A DNA stretch of 64,000 bases from Flammeovirga aprica JL-4. Its GTDB lineage: Bacteria; Bacteroidota; Bacteroidia; Cytophagales; Flammeovirgaceae. Every line of letters starts with the position of its first letter. Within the stretch, counting starts at the first letter, position 1. Of the stretch, positions 1 to 11,287 are shown piece by piece. The notes under the pieces were generated by a model that worked only from the letters and a program-made list of their open reading frames with translations, did not search any database and was not told the origin of the DNA. A program made the position numbers and the translations under genes. The DNA lies in contig NZ_JABANE010000007.1 in NCBI RefSeq assembly GCF_012844305.1, forward strand, positions 62,001-126,000. The letters are read 5' to 3'.

Positions 1-194
1 AGATTTCAAAGGCAATCAAGAAAGAATTTCCATGCAACCGTGTAGGGCACGCTGTTATAGGACTAGAAGTTCCACATGCGCATATGCATTTAATTCCAAT
101 CAGCTCAATGCATGATATGAATTTTGCGAATAAATTAAATCTAAGCCAGGAAGAATTAGCAGAAATTGCCGAAAGAATTCGCGTTCATTTATAA
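1..194 (+). CDS. HIT-family nucleotide-binding protein, C-terminal part
   Basis: The reading frame is open from base 3 to the TAA at 192-194, and the gene begins before the window. About 63 residues remain. They contain the histidine-triad signature PHAHMHLIP followed by a helical tail, as in Hint/HinT-type nucleoside phosphoramidase or AMP-lysine hydrolases of the HIT family. These small cytosolic enzymes (usually about 110-150 residues) hydrolyse phosphoramidate or phosphoanhydride bonds on nucleotides. The gene lies 21 bases upstream of ligA on the same strand, so the two may be co-transcribed. The motif makes the family clear, but the substrate cannot be told from this fragment. Confidence 0.8.
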   Translation, partial: ISKAIKKEFPCNRVGHAVIGLEVPHAHMHLIPISSMHDMNFANKLNLSQEELAEIAERIRVHL

Positions 195-209
195 GTCACC
201 GTTCAGTAG

Positions 210-2784
<2,575 letters not shown>

Positions 2785-2785
2785 A

Positions 2786-2819
2786 AAAAGAGGTTAGATT
2801 TTAAAATCTAACCTCTTTT
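2786..2819. terminator. Bidirectional hairpin terminator
   Basis: A perfect inverted repeat with its centre at 2802/2803 has A-rich and T-rich ends, so it works as an intrinsic terminator on both strands. It sits between the ligA operon (plus) and the convergent histone-like gene (minus), just after both stop codons. Confidence 0.85.
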
Positions 2820-2840
2820 CGTTTATAGCTTATTCAAGCA

Positions 2841-3017
2841 TTATCCGTTGTTTTTGATCTCTTGGATCTCTAAACGAATATCTTGTGCAAGTTTCTTGAT
2901 GTCTTGCATGTTCTTACGTACACGAGTACCTGCTGCAGCTACTTTGCTGTTGTAGAACTTTTGTGCATCTTCTTCAGTTTGCTGAATAAGCTCTTTTAAT
3001 TCTGTGAATTTGTCCAT
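2841..3017 (-). CDS. Histone H1-like (Hc1-type) small nucleoid protein
   Basis: The minus-strand ATG at 3017 opens a 58-residue frame ending in TAA at 2841. The protein is highly charged and helical, starting MDKFTELKEL and containing the block AAAGTRVRKNMQDIKKLAQDIR. This matches the Bacteroidota proteins assigned to the chlamydial Hc1 histone H1-like family (PF07432), which are about 58 residues with a conserved AAGTRVRK segment. The presumed role is DNA binding or nucleoid compaction, known mainly by homology. It lacks the long lysine-rich tail of chlamydial Hc1. Codon use is of the highly expressed kind (AAC, ATC, CGT). The gene is monocistronic, with hairpin terminators on both sides. 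Confidence 0.85.
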   Translation of the reverse strand: MDKFTELKELIQQTEEDAQKFYNSKVAAAGTRVRKNMQDIKKLAQDIRLEIQEIKNNG

Positions 3018-3103
3018 TTTATTAATATTAATTTCTATCGATGAATTAATTAAGTGTATAGCAATTTATATAATAACTTTGAAAAATTATAATATTTTTG
3101 ACG

Positions 3104-3152
3104 AAAAAAAAGGATAAAATCTCAAATTTTTATTGAAATCTTATCCTTTTTA
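3104..3152 (-). terminator. Terminator of the oxoamine synthase gene
   Basis: An imperfect inverted repeat (AAGGATAA-type arms, about 12 pairs with one wobble) starts 26 bases after the stop codon of the minus-strand gene at 3178. It is followed on that strand by a run of T. Confidence 0.7.
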
Positions 3153-3177
3153 TATTTTAATTAAAATCAATAATAAA

Positions 3178-4422
3178 TTACTTCATTATTTGTGGTTCAG
3201 CGTTTGCGTACTCACCTGATTCTAATTTATGTTTTACTGCTTTGAATGCTGAGATTGTTTCAGTAACGTCTTCTAATGAGTGAGAAGCAGTAGGAATCAA
3301 TCTTAACATGATCACTCCTTTAGGAACTACAGGATATACAACTACTGAACAGAAGATGTTGTAATTCTCTCTTAAGTCCATAATCATATTCACAGCCTCG
3401 TTCTGACCACCTTGTAAGAATACAGGAGTAACAGGAGTATCTGTTAAACCAATGTCAAAACCATTTGAAGTTAAACCGTCTTGTAATGCAGTAGCAACTT
3501 CCCAAAGCTTATCTTTCAGCTCAGGCATGTTACGAAGCATTTCCAAACGCTTTAAGTTACCTTTTACCAATGGCATAGGTAAAGTTTTAGCAAAGATCTG
3601 AGATCTTGTGTTGTATCTTAAATACTCAATTACTTGCTCGTCTGAAGAGATGAATGCACCAACAGAAGCCATAGACTTAGCGAAAGTAGAGAAGTAGATA
3701 TCGATTTTATCTTGACATCCTTGCTCTTCACCAGCACCAGCACCTGTTTTACCTAAAGTACCAAATCCGTGAGCGTCATCTACTAACATACGGAATTGAT
3801 ATTTATCTTTAAGGTCAGCGATTTCTTTCAACTTACCTTGGTCACCTAACATACCGAATACACCTTCAGTAATCAATAGGATAGCACCACCTGTTTCTTC
3901 AACTAATTTTGTAGCTCTTTGTAACTGCTTTTCACAGTTTTCGATGTCATTGTGAGGGAAAACGAAACGTTTACCAACATGCATTCTCAAACCATCGATG
4001 ATACATGCATGACACTCTGAATCGTATACTACAACATCTTTTCTATCTAATAACGCGTCGATAACAGACATGATACCTTGGTAACCGAAGTTTAAAACCA
4101 TTGTATCTTCTTTACCTACGAATGAACTAAGTTCTGATTCAAACTCTTCAATTAAGTTTGAGTTACCAGACATCATACGTGCACCCATTGGATAAGCTAA
4201 TCCGTACTCAGCAGCTGCCTCAGCATCTACTTTTCTAATTTCTGGATGGTTTGCTAATCCTAAGTAATTGTTTAAACTCCATGTTAATACTTCCTTACCT
4301 CTGAAGGTCATACGAGGAGCAATTTCTCCTTCAAGTTTTGGGAATGCATAATATCCGTGAGCCATTTTGGAATGATTTCCTAATGGTCCTCTGTCTTGAA
4401 GAAGTTTTTCAAATAAATCCAC
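3178..4422 (-). CDS. PLP-dependent alpha-oxoamine synthase (KBL / serine palmitoyltransferase-like)
   Basis: This 414-residue cytosolic enzyme belongs to the alpha-oxoamine synthase family, which condenses an amino acid with an acyl-CoA or acyl-ACP and releases CO2. The PLP site is complete: ring-stacking H138 in SECHAC, D215 and H218 in VDDAHGFG, and the Schiff-base lysine K249 in FAKSMAS. In Bacteroidota this type is usually annotated as glycine C-acetyltransferase (2-amino-3-ketobutyrate CoA ligase). Its close relatives also include serine palmitoyltransferase (sphingolipids) and cysteate acyltransferase (capnine sulfonolipids of gliding Bacteroidota). No threonine dehydrogenase lies beside it, so the threonine-degradation role has no support from context. 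Codon use suggests high expression. It has its own terminator and stands alone. Confidence 0.9.
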   Translation of the reverse strand: MDLFEKLLQDRGPLGNHSKMAHGYYAFPKLEGEIAPRMTFRGKEVLTWSLNNYLGLANHPEIRKVDAEAAAEYGLAYPMGARMMSGNSNLIEEFESELSSFVGKEDTMVLNFGYQGIMSVIDALLDRKDVVVYDSECHACIIDGLRMHVGKRFVFPHNDIENCEKQLQRATKLVEETGGAILLITEGVFGMLGDQGKLKEIADLKDKYQFRMLVDDAHGFGTLGKTGAGAGEEQGCQDKIDIYFSTFAKSMASVGAFISSDEQVIEYLRYNTRSQIFAKTLPMPLVKGNLKRLEMLRNMPELKDKLWEVATALQDGLTSNGFDIGLTDTPVTPVFLQGGQNEAVNMIMDLRENYNIFCSVVVYPVVPKGVIMLRLIPTASHSLEDVTETISAFKAVKHKLESGEYANAEPQIMK

Positions 4423-4616
4423 GATATAGTCTTATTTTAATGCTTGAAACATTATTCTAATTACAATCTAATTTGCCTCAGGAGCGAATATTTCGTACTC
4501 AATTTCATAAAAAATAAGCACACCTCTTTTTGAGACATTGACAAAAATCGGTTTTATAGTCCTAAAACGTACTATTCTAGTTCACCATTTAAGTATTTTT
4601 AACATAAATTTGAGGT

Positions 4617-5612
4617 TTATTTTAATGTTAGCCCCATTCCAACGTTAATTTGATGATAATTTGAGAATGTATAGTCTCCATTAAGGAAAACTAATCCAAA
4701 TTTAAGCATAATGCCACCCCCAAATTTCCATGTTCTAAGCTCAGATTCCTCTACTAATCCATCATCAGGCAAGTTCAATGTTTTGTTTTCATCTTGCAGT
4801 AATCTGTAATCGCCATTGAACTTTGTAGTATTTTTGCTGTAAATAAACCCAGAGTTGACATATAAAGTCAATAAAGGGAAGGTTTTGGACATAATTAATT
4901 CAAAATCACCACCTCTTGTAATAAAATTCAAGTTACCTGGCTCTTTTACAGGAGCTACTGCACTTTGTTCTAATGGATAATTTCCTTCTACCTGTGTATA
5001 ACCTCCAAAAATACTTAAATCAAAAGGAGACTTCTCTTTAAAAAACCACTGTATCAAGTTATGTTTCAACCCAGCACCCCACATTTGAAGAATAATGCCA
5101 TTGTATTCAACTTTAGGAAAAACTCTACCCATTATTTCTGTATTCTTATAAATACCCAAACCAAATTTCAAGTAGGGTAGAGGAGCAATAGGAATATTAA
5201 CCCCTTGTGTAGCGGGAATAATTGCTTCTGTTCCATCATCATTTTTTACTCCAATGACAGATGATGTTGTATTACTTCCAAAGAAAGTCGGAATTCTTTC
5301 ACTTCCTTTTATTATTCTTACACCTTCTATTCCATTTACATCATAATAGAGCTTATCAGAAGGAATAAAAACTATTGCAGATCCAAAACTCAGATCAAAG
5401 CCGATTGGTCTATGTGGCCTAGCAGTATGATTCCAGCCTAATCCAACAGCCCATTTATAGCTTTCAACCAGAGGGCCTGTATACCGATTAAATAGCTCTA
5501 AACTACTTTTCTGGGCATTTTCACCTTCTGTAGAAAATAAAGAAAGAACATCTTGTGAATAGGAGAGCGGACTTAAAAAAAATAGTCCTATATAGAGGTA
5601 TAAACTTTTCAA
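4617..5612 (-). CDS. Predicted outer-membrane beta-barrel protein (DUF6588-like)
   Basis: This 331-residue protein has a Sec signal peptide at residues 1-19 (MKSLYLYIGLFFLSPLSYSQ). The mature part has alternating hydrophobic and polar strands rich in Gly and aromatic residues, and it ends in a strand finishing GMGLTLK, as expected of an outer-membrane barrel. The pattern (a short N-terminal helix, then 'WAVGLGWNHTARPHRPIGFDLS') resembles Bacteroidota family DUF6588 by memory. The function is unknown. A TAnnTTTG box lies 28 bases before its ATG. It is divergent from the next gene and no clear terminator was found downstream. Confidence 0.75.
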   Translation of the reverse strand: MKSLYLYIGLFFLSPLSYSQDVLSLFSTEGENAQKSSLELFNRYTGPLVESYKWAVGLGWNHTARPHRPIGFDLSFGSAIVFIPSDKLYYDVNGIEGVRIIKGSERIPTFFGSNTTSSVIGVKNDDGTEAIIPATQGVNIPIAPLPYLKFGLGIYKNTEIMGRVFPKVEYNGIILQMWGAGLKHNLIQWFFKEKSPFDLSIFGGYTQVEGNYPLEQSAVAPVKEPGNLNFITRGGDFELIMSKTFPLLTLYVNSGFIYSKNTTKFNGDYRLLQDENKTLNLPDDGLVEESELRTWKFGGGIMLKFGLVFLNGDYTFSNYHQINVGMGLTLK

Positions 5613-5639
5613 AAGTATTGTATCTAATAGTTATCTATT

Positions 5640-5647
5640 CAAATATA
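5640..5647 (-). promoter_or_regulatory. Bacteroidota -7 promoter box for the OMP gene
   Basis: TATATTTG on the minus strand matches the Bacteroidota consensus TAnnTTTG exactly and lies 28 bases upstream of the ATG at 5612. No TTG (-33) element is visible at the expected distance. Confidence 0.55.
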
Positions 5648-5696
5648 CTATTATCCTTGTAAACACATCTATTTATATTGTTTTTATTAATTTATA

Positions 5697-5711
5697 GTTG
5701 CAACTTGCAAC
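5697..5711. promoter_or_regulatory. Perfect palindrome just before a start codon (operator candidate)
   Basis: GTTGCAA-C-TTGCAAC is a perfect 7+1+7 inverted repeat that ends one base before the ATG at 5713. The downstream protein has a predicted DNA-binding N-terminus, so an autoregulatory operator is a reasonable inference. Binding has not been shown. The hairpin could instead act in the mRNA. Confidence 0.45.
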
Positions 5712-5712
5712 C

Positions 5713-6816
5713 ATGAGTTTAAATAAATTAGAACAAATAGAGCTTGAATTCGAAATTCTTATTCAAAAGGATAGAAGAAACTGGCTGAGAGTCGCAAAAC
5801 TATTGGATCAAATAGAATCCCAACAACTGTATAAATTAAGATCAAGATCATTTACAGAATATGTAAAAGGATTGGCCCAGAAAAACAGAATCAACATTTC
5901 TACTTTATGGAGAGCGAGGTCAGGAGCAAAGTTATATTTAGAGATTTTGGAAATGAATCATTTGGATGAGTTAGATGAATCTATTGTCAAAACTACTCCT
6001 GAACAATTAGAAACCTTCAGTAAAGTAAGAACAATTGCACCCACTAAAATTGTTGAGGATGTAAAAGAAAAAATGCTGAAAGGTGAGAATATGCGTCATG
6101 AATTGAAAGAATTATGGCAAATTTACAGACCATTAAAAGGAGGGAAGACAGAAAGAGGACGTAAAAAGGAAGATCCTGTGGTGATCACTGATAAAAAGAA
6201 CAAATCTCAATTTGTATTGCCATATCAGCTAAAAGATACTGTTCGTAATGAAAATGTACAGAAAAATACTGTAGACACTTACTGGCAAGATTTAAAGAAA
6301 ATGGAGAAATATCAGCTTTCTTCAGAAAATTTAGCGAGAGCCAATATTCTTAACGCTTTAAGGTCAGAACAATGGATTGCCAGAACACTAAACGTTGATT
6401 TTTCTTCAAATCACGAACATTTGGTTTCTTTTGTAATCCAACAACCTTCAAAAGAGATTGATGTTTTATCATTGGCAAGGCCAGAGAAAAATTATAAAAA
6501 ACGACCTATAATTATTGGCTCAGAAATTATTACTGCTTTATCTTCTTTTAAATCTCAGAAACAACGGATTATGACCAAGGCACTTTTCTGTGATTATTTT
6601 TATTTGGCTATACCTATGAATGAAGAATATATTCAGAAAGCTGAAAGTTTTAGTAAAGACACAAATCTAGGTATTATTTGCATCGGGGATCATTTAGCGA
6701 ATGATACAAAGCACATCTGTAAAATTCATTCACTAAGCACACTTCAAGAACCTGATCTAAATTATGAGTATATCATAATGCAGAAAGTAATGGAAAGATT
6801 GTTAGGTTGGAATTAA
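5713..6816 (+). CDS. HTH-like protein with a PD-(D/E)XK (MmcB-like) C-terminal domain
   Basis: The protein has 367 residues from the ATG at 5713; an in-frame TTG at 5698 would add five residues but would lie inside the palindrome. Residues about 1-145 are helical and basic ('SFTEYVKGLAQKNRINISTLWRARSG'), like helix-turn-helix modules of plasmid-type regulatory proteins. A charged linker (GRKKED) follows. The C-terminal third has the order of MmcB-type PD-(D/E)XK domains: an 'EIDVLSLAR' strand, a 'PIIIGSEIITA' strand, then 'FCDYFYLAIP' and 'NLGIICIG'. In that alignment the ExK of the nuclease motif reads E-I-I, so the catalytic lysine may be lost or moved. Cytosolic, no signal peptide. Function unknown; the fold assignment is by eye. 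Confidence 0.7.
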   Translation: MSLNKLEQIELEFEILIQKDRRNWLRVAKLLDQIESQQLYKLRSRSFTEYVKGLAQKNRINISTLWRARSGAKLYLEILEMNHLDELDESIVKTTPEQLETFSKVRTIAPTKIVEDVKEKMLKGENMRHELKELWQIYRPLKGGKTERGRKKEDPVVITDKKNKSQFVLPYQLKDTVRNENVQKNTVDTYWQDLKKMEKYQLSSENLARANILNALRSEQWIARTLNVDFSSNHEHLVSFVIQQPSKEIDVLSLARPEKNYKKRPIIIGSEIITALSSFKSQKQRIMTKALFCDYFYLAIPMNEEYIQKAESFSKDTNLGIICIGDHLANDTKHICKIHSLSTLQEPDLNYEYIIMQKVMERLLGWN

Positions 6817-6979
6817 AGATCACAATTTCAAGCTATTATATATATACGGACATTTATTAATATAATTAATGTTATGTTAAATAGAGGTTTTTTAGATATA
6901 TAGCACTCTTATTGAGTAAAAATGTATATAGTTGATTACTTGTTATTTAAGTTTAAGTTTAATTTTATTTAGATTTTAC

Positions 6980-7010
6980 TTGTTGTAATATGGAATAGTA
7001 ATTATATTTG
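6980..7010 (+). promoter_or_regulatory. Promoter (TTG-N20-TATATTTG) for the small secreted protein
   Basis: TTG at 6980-6982 and TATATTTG at 7003-7010 are 20 bases apart, a good match to the Bacteroidota -33/-7 promoter. The ATG at 7045 follows 34 bases later. The rest of 6817-7044 is AT-rich and shows nothing else. Confidence 0.65.
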
Positions 7011-7044
7011 TAATACATAAATACTTAAACAACTACTTCATATT

Positions 7045-7347
7045 ATGAAACATCTTTTGATCTTATTCCTAACAGCCTCTCTCCTCCTCACTTCAAAATC
7101 TAACGCTACGGAGAGCAATGAAAAAGTAAAAAACTACACAATCATTTCTGTCATCTTGACGGTACAGCAAGGTGATGGTTATTTCAAAATAACTAGAAGA
7201 TTATTTAAAGCACTGCATCTTCCTGAAAATGAAATGACTTGGAAGCATGTTCAGTATGTGAAGGATTTGTATCACCAAAAATACAACTCCCCCGATTTGA
7301 AAGTAGGAAATGAAATCACTATTTTGAAAGCCGAATTTATACAGTGA
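7045..7347 (+). CDS. Small secreted protein with a LysM-like domain
   Basis: This 100-residue protein has a clear signal peptide (residues 1-21, MKHLLILFLTASLLLTSKSNA). The mature part of about 79 residues has the outline of one LysM domain: 'VQQGDGYFKITRRLF' at the start, an Asn/Pro-containing helix region, and 'LKVGNEITIL' at the end. LysM domains bind GlcNAc-containing glycans such as peptidoglycan, so a periplasmic wall-binding role is possible. The match is divergent, with an extra helix compared with the usual 45-residue LysM. It has its own promoter; the next gene starts 47 bases downstream. Confidence 0.7.
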   Translation: MKHLLILFLTASLLLTSKSNATESNEKVKNYTIISVILTVQQGDGYFKITRRLFKALHLPENEMTWKHVQYVKDLYHQKYNSPDLKVGNEITILKAEFIQ

Positions 7348-7394
7348 TTAAACCAATGAGGAAGAATTATCTTCCTCTTTTCTTTTTTGAATAG

Positions 7395-7856
7395 ATGGAA
7401 AAATTAGATATTGATTATAAAAAAGCCCTAAAAGCTCATTGCAAATCTTTGATTGTTGATAAAGTAAAATCGCTGGAAGAAGCAATGGAAAGTGCTCAAC
7501 AGTCTGCAAATGCTGAAACGAGAAGTACTGCGGGTGATAAACACGATACAGCTCGTGCTATGATGCACTTAGAGAAAGAAAAAATGGGTACACAACTTTC
7601 TCAAAACCTGCAATTACTTAAAGTGATTGAAGAAATTAATGATGTGAAAGCAGAAACAATCAAACCTGGTAGCCTTATTAAAACAAATAAAGGGATCTAT
7701 TATCTATTGATAAGCATTGGTCAGGTAAAGTTTGAGAATACTAATGTATTTGTCATCAGTGCGCAATCTCCTATCGGTAAGATCTTTATCAGAAAGTCAG
7801 CTGATGATAAGGTTAAATTTAATGGAAGTGAAATGACAATAATTGAGCATTTATAA
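7395..7856 (+). CDS. GreA/GreB-like protein (C-terminal FKBP-like domain)
   Basis: This 153-residue cytosolic protein has an N-terminal helical hairpin with the pattern 'AETRSTAGDKHDTARAMMHLEKEKMG' and a C-terminal all-beta domain from about residue 85 ('IKPGSLIKTNKGIYYLLISIG'). This is the layout of Gre-type transcript cleavage factors and related secondary-channel proteins. The short Bacteroidota forms are sometimes mislabelled 3-oxoacyl-ACP synthase. The coiled coil keeps D and E residues at its turn, but I cannot confirm the Gre catalytic acidic pair. A role in binding RNA polymerase is inferred from the architecture only. Confidence 0.7.
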   Translation: MEKLDIDYKKALKAHCKSLIVDKVKSLEEAMESAQQSANAETRSTAGDKHDTARAMMHLEKEKMGTQLSQNLQLLKVIEEINDVKAETIKPGSLIKTNKGIYYLLISIGQVKFENTNVFVISAQSPIGKIFIRKSADDKVKFNGSEMTIIEHL

Positions 7857-7989
7857 TCACAGGATCACTTTAAAAATAAGATATCTTAAGCAAAACCTAG
7901 AATTGTATTAAAATTGACAATTATTATTGTTTGATCTAAAAATCTTCGTTTATCCTACTCTCAGAAGTATTATAAAATAGATTTATTTA

Positions 7990-7997
7990 TATCTTTG
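7990..7997 (+). promoter_or_regulatory. -7 promoter box for leuS
   Basis: TATCTTTG matches TAnnTTTG and lies 91 bases before the leuS ATG. No TTG is seen at the -33 distance. The leader of about 85 bases shows no T-box or other recognisable riboswitch. Confidence 0.4.
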
Positions 7998-8088
7998 CTT
8001 GATTTATTGATTTCGAGTCAAAAATTAGCGTACTAAGCTTTAGTACATAAACAAAAAACGCAATTAATTTTTAGGATACATCTACAGT

Positions 8089-10863
8089 ATGTCTGAATAT
8101 AACCATAATTCATTTGAGCCTAAATGGCAGAAATATTGGCAAGACAACAATATCTATAAAGTAGACATTGATAAAAGTAAGCCAAAATATTATACACTTG
8201 ATATGTTCCCATACCCTTCTGGAGCTGGCCTTCACGTAGGTCACCCAATGGGATATATTGCTTCTGATATTGTTTCAAGATATAAAAGATTAAAAGGATT
8301 CAATGTACTTCACCCAATGGGATTTGATTCATTTGGTCTTCCTGCAGAGCAATATGCGATTGAAACAGGTCAACACCCTGCAATCACTACAGAGCAAAAT
8401 ATCAGCACATTCAAGTCTCAAATGAATAAAATCGGTTTCAGTTTTGACTGGAGTCGTGAAGTTCAGACTTCTTCTCCTGAGTACTATCGTTGGACGCAGT
8501 GGATTTTCGAACAATTATTCAATGCCTACTACGATAAAGATGAGAATAAGGCAAAAGATATTGCTGAGTTAGTAAAACATTTTGAAGCAAATGGTTCTGA
8601 AGGAATCAATGCTGAGTGTGATGATGATGCAACTGTATTTACTGCAGAGGATTGGAAAGGATACTCTGATAGTGAAAAAGCTACTATCCTATTACAATAT
8701 AGATTGACTTTCTTATCTGAAGCAATGGTAAACTGGTGTCCTGCATTAGGAACTGTTTTAGCCAACGACGAAGTAAAAGATGGTGTTTCTGAAAGAGGTG
8801 GACACCCTGTAGAAAGAAAGAAAATGAAACAATGGATGATGCGTATCACAGCGTATGCGGATCGTTTATTGGGTAACTTAGATCGTTTAGATTGGTCTGA
8901 TGCTTTGAAAGAAATGCAACGTAACTGGATTGGTAAATCTATTGGTTGTGAATTGGACTTTAAAGTAGCAGATAGCGATATTACTTTAACGGCTTTCACT
9001 ACTCGTGTTGACACTGTTTATGGTGTGACTTATGTAGTTTTAGCTCCAGAGCACGAATTAATCCCTACTTTAACTACTGATGCACAAAAAGAGGCAGTTG
9101 AGAAGTATGTTGAAGAGGCAAAAAATAGATCAGAAAGAGATCGTCAATCAGACGTAAAAACAGTATCTGGTGTATTTACTGGTTCTTATGTAATCAATCC
9201 ATTGACTGGTGAAAAAGTACAGTTATGGATCGCTGATTATGTATTATCAGGATACGGTACAGGTGTTGTAATGGCGGTACCTTCATCAGATGATCGTGAC
9301 TTCCGTTTTGCAAACCACTTCGACTTACCAATCATTCGTGTAATCGAAGGAACTGAAGACATGGAAGACCCTACTCAAGTGAAGAAGGGTAAAATGATCA
9401 ACTCAGGTTTCTTAAATGGCTTGGATTCTGATGAGGCAATCAAAGTTGCAATTGACAAATTGGTTGAGTCTGGTCAAGGTAAAGCGAAAGTAAACTTCAG
9501 AATCAGAGACGCAGTATTCTCTCGTCAACGTTATTGGGGTGAGCCAGTTCCGGTATACTTTGATGAAAACGATTCTCCTCAATTGGTACCTGATCAACAA
9601 CTTCCATTAAACTTACCAGAAGTTGAAAACTACTTACCTACTCCTGAGGGTGATCCTCCACTAGGAAACGCTAAGGACTGGAAATTTGATGATAAATTCG
9701 GTTACGAATTAACAACAATGCCAGGTTGGGCAGGTTCGTCTTGGTACTTCTTACGTTATATGGATCCTCAAAACAAAGAGGCATTCGTAAGCAAAGAAGC
9801 GGTAGAATACTGGAACCAGGTAGATTTATATGTAGGTGGTACTGAGCATGCAACAGGTCACTTATTATACTCACGTTTCTGGAACATGTTCTTATTCGAC
9901 ATGGGCTTTATCGGTCACGAAGAGCCATTCCAAAGAATCGTAAACCAAGGTATGATCCAAGGTCGTTCTAACTTTGTTTACAGAGTAAAAGGTACGAATC
10001 AGTTTGTTTCTTATGGATTAAGAAAAGACTATGATGTACAACCTCTTTACGTAGATGTAAACATCGTGAATAACGATGAATTAGATACAGAAAAATTCAA
10101 AGAGTGGCGTAAAGATTACGCCGATGCTGAGTTTATCTTAGAAGATGGCAAATACATGTGTGGTCATGTTGTAGAAAAGATGTCAAAATCTAAATACAAT
10201 GTGGTTAACCCAGATGTAGTGATCGAGAAATATGGTGCAGATACACTTCGTCTTTATGAAATGTTCTTAGGTCCTATCGAGCAATCAAAACCTTGGTCAA
10301 TGCAAGGTATTGATGGTGTTTGGAAGTTTTTAAGAAAAATGTGGAGATTGTTCTACAACGATCAAGGACAATTAGTTGTAACTGATGGTAAAGCTACTCC
10401 AGAGGAATTAAAAATCCTTCATAAAACAATCAAGAAAGCAGGTGAAGACATGGAGTCTTTAAGCTTGAACACTACTGTTCCTGCATTCATGGTATGTGTA
10501 AATGAGTTAGCTTCAGTTAAATGTCATAAGAAAGAGGTATTAGAGCAATTACTAATTATCTTATCTCCTTTCGCTCCTCACATTGCTGAAGAGTTATGGC
10601 ACGAAGCTTTAGGTCATGAAGATTCTGTAATTTTAGCTTCATTCCCTGAGTTTGATGCTTCATTACTAGTAGAAGCTTCACATACTTACCCAGTTTCTAT
10701 TAATGGTAAAATGAGAGTTAAAATTGACCTTCCAATGGATATTTCTCAAGAGGAAGCAAAAGAAGCTGTTTTTGCCAACGAAGTAGTTAAAAAATGGGTA
10801 GAAGATAAACCAATCAAGAAGTTTATCTTCGTTCCTAAGAGAATTGTAAATGTTGTTGTATAA
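8089..10863 (+). CDS. leuS: Leucyl-tRNA synthetase
   Basis: This 924-residue class I aminoacyl-tRNA synthetase charges tRNA-Leu with leucine. The ATP-binding HIGH motif appears as HVGH in '[10 protein letters not shown]' near residue 50. The CP1 editing domain carries 'TTRVDTVYG', and the KMSKS loop is at residues 697-701. The C-terminal anticodon-binding domain ends 'KIVNVVV'-like. It is longer than the E. coli enzyme (860). Extra sequence near residues 150-190 ('[22 protein letters not shown]') and before KMSKS is common in Bacteroidota. Codon use is strongly biased to AAC, TTC, ATC and CGT, typical of high expression. It is monocistronic with a terminator directly after. Confidence 0.98.
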   Translation: MSEYNHNSFEPKWQKYWQDNNIYKVDIDKSKPKYYTLDMFPYPSGAGLHVGHPMGYIASDIVSRYKRLKGFNVLHPMGFDSFGLPAEQYAIETGQHPAITTEQNISTFKSQMNKIGFSFDWSREVQTSSPEYYRWTQWIFEQLFNAYYDKDENKAKDIAELVKHFEANGSEGINAECDDDATVFTAEDWKGYSDSEKATILLQYRLTFLSEAMVNWCPALGTVLANDEVKDGVSERGGHPVERKKMKQWMMRITAYADRLLGNLDRLDWSDALKEMQRNWIGKSIGCELDFKVADSDITLTAFTTRVDTVYGVTYVVLAPEHELIPTLTTDAQKEAVEKYVEEAKNRSERDRQSDVKTVSGVFTGSYVINPLTGEKVQLWIADYVLSGYGTGVVMAVPSSDDRDFRFANHFDLPIIRVIEGTEDMEDPTQVKKGKMINSGFLNGLDSDEAIKVAIDKLVESGQGKAKVNFRIRDAVFSRQRYWGEPVPVYFDENDSPQLVPDQQLPLNLPEVENYLPTPEGDPPLGNAKDWKFDDKFGYELTTMPGWAGSSWYFLRYMDPQNKEAFVSKEAVEYWNQVDLYVGGTEHATGHLLYSRFWNMFLFDMGFIGHEEPFQRIVNQGMIQGRSNFVYRVKGTNQFVSYGLRKDYDVQPLYVDVNIVNNDELDTEKFKEWRKDYADAEFILEDGKYMCGHVVEKMSKSKYNVVNPDVVIEKYGADTLRLYEMFLGPIEQSKPWSMQGIDGVWKFLRKMWRLFYNDQGQLVVTDGKATPEELKILHKTIKKAGEDMESLSLNTTVPAFMVCVNELASVKCHKKEVLEQLLIILSPFAPHIAEELWHEALGHEDSVILASFPEFDASLLVEASHTYPVSINGKMRVKIDLPMDISQEEAKEAVFANEVVKKWVEDKPIKKFIFVPKRIVNVVV

Positions 10864-10878
10864 CACTTTATAAATACA

Positions 10879-10917
10879 AAACGGAAATAGGCAATTTAGC
10901 TTATTTCCGTTTTTTTA
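10879..10917 (+). terminator. leuS terminator
   Basis: AACGGAAATA and TATTTCCGTT form a 10-pair stem with a 12-base loop, followed by a run of seven T. Confidence 0.9.
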
Positions 10918-10923
10918 TACGAT

Positions 10924-11196
10924 ATGCTAAAAAGGTTTATGGGGCTTGGTGCCCTATTAGGTGTTGGTATTGGAGACCTTGTTTACAAGTATATCCAAGA
11001 TATTCCCAGAAGTAATATCAATCATAAAACAACTATATTTATTAGTTGTGTCATTTTTGTCTTCATTGGTAGTCAGCTCTATCAATTTAGTAAAGATAAA
11101 GATGAAAAGTGGCTACGATCAAGCATGATCATACTCTATATGATGGGAGGATTAATACTCGTTATGAGTTTAGTCCTAACAAGCTTTTTAAAATAA
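10924..11196 (+). CDS. Small membrane protein of unknown function
   Basis: This 90-residue protein has two confident transmembrane segments, at about residues 37-54 ('TTIFISCVIFVFIGSQLY') and 68-88 ('MIILYMMGGLILVMSLVL'). A glycine-rich N-terminal stretch (GLGALLGVGIGDL) may be a third, shorter one. It starts just after the leuS terminator, so its promoter must overlap that region. I do not recognise the family. Base composition matches the neighbours. Confidence 0.6.
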   Translation: MLKRFMGLGALLGVGIGDLVYKYIQDIPRSNINHKTTIFISCVIFVFIGSQLYQFSKDKDEKWLRSSMIILYMMGGLILVMSLVLTSFLK

Positions 11197-11238
11197 ATGA
11201 ATAAGTGTTCTTTTATAGTTTATATATCAATAATATTC

Positions 11239-11246
11239 TACCTTTG
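11239..11246 (+). promoter_or_regulatory. -7 promoter box for ribBA
   Basis: TACCTTTG matches TAnnTTTG and lies 41 bases before the ribBA ATG. The short leader leaves no room for an FMN riboswitch. Confidence 0.5.
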
Positions 11247-11287
11247 TAATATAAACATGTTGAGAACAATTCACATCCATATATAAA

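Noticed and set aside
11197..11287. FMN riboswitch upstream of ribBA
   Set aside because: The region is only about 90 bases and includes the -7 box; none of the conserved FMN aptamer segments is present.
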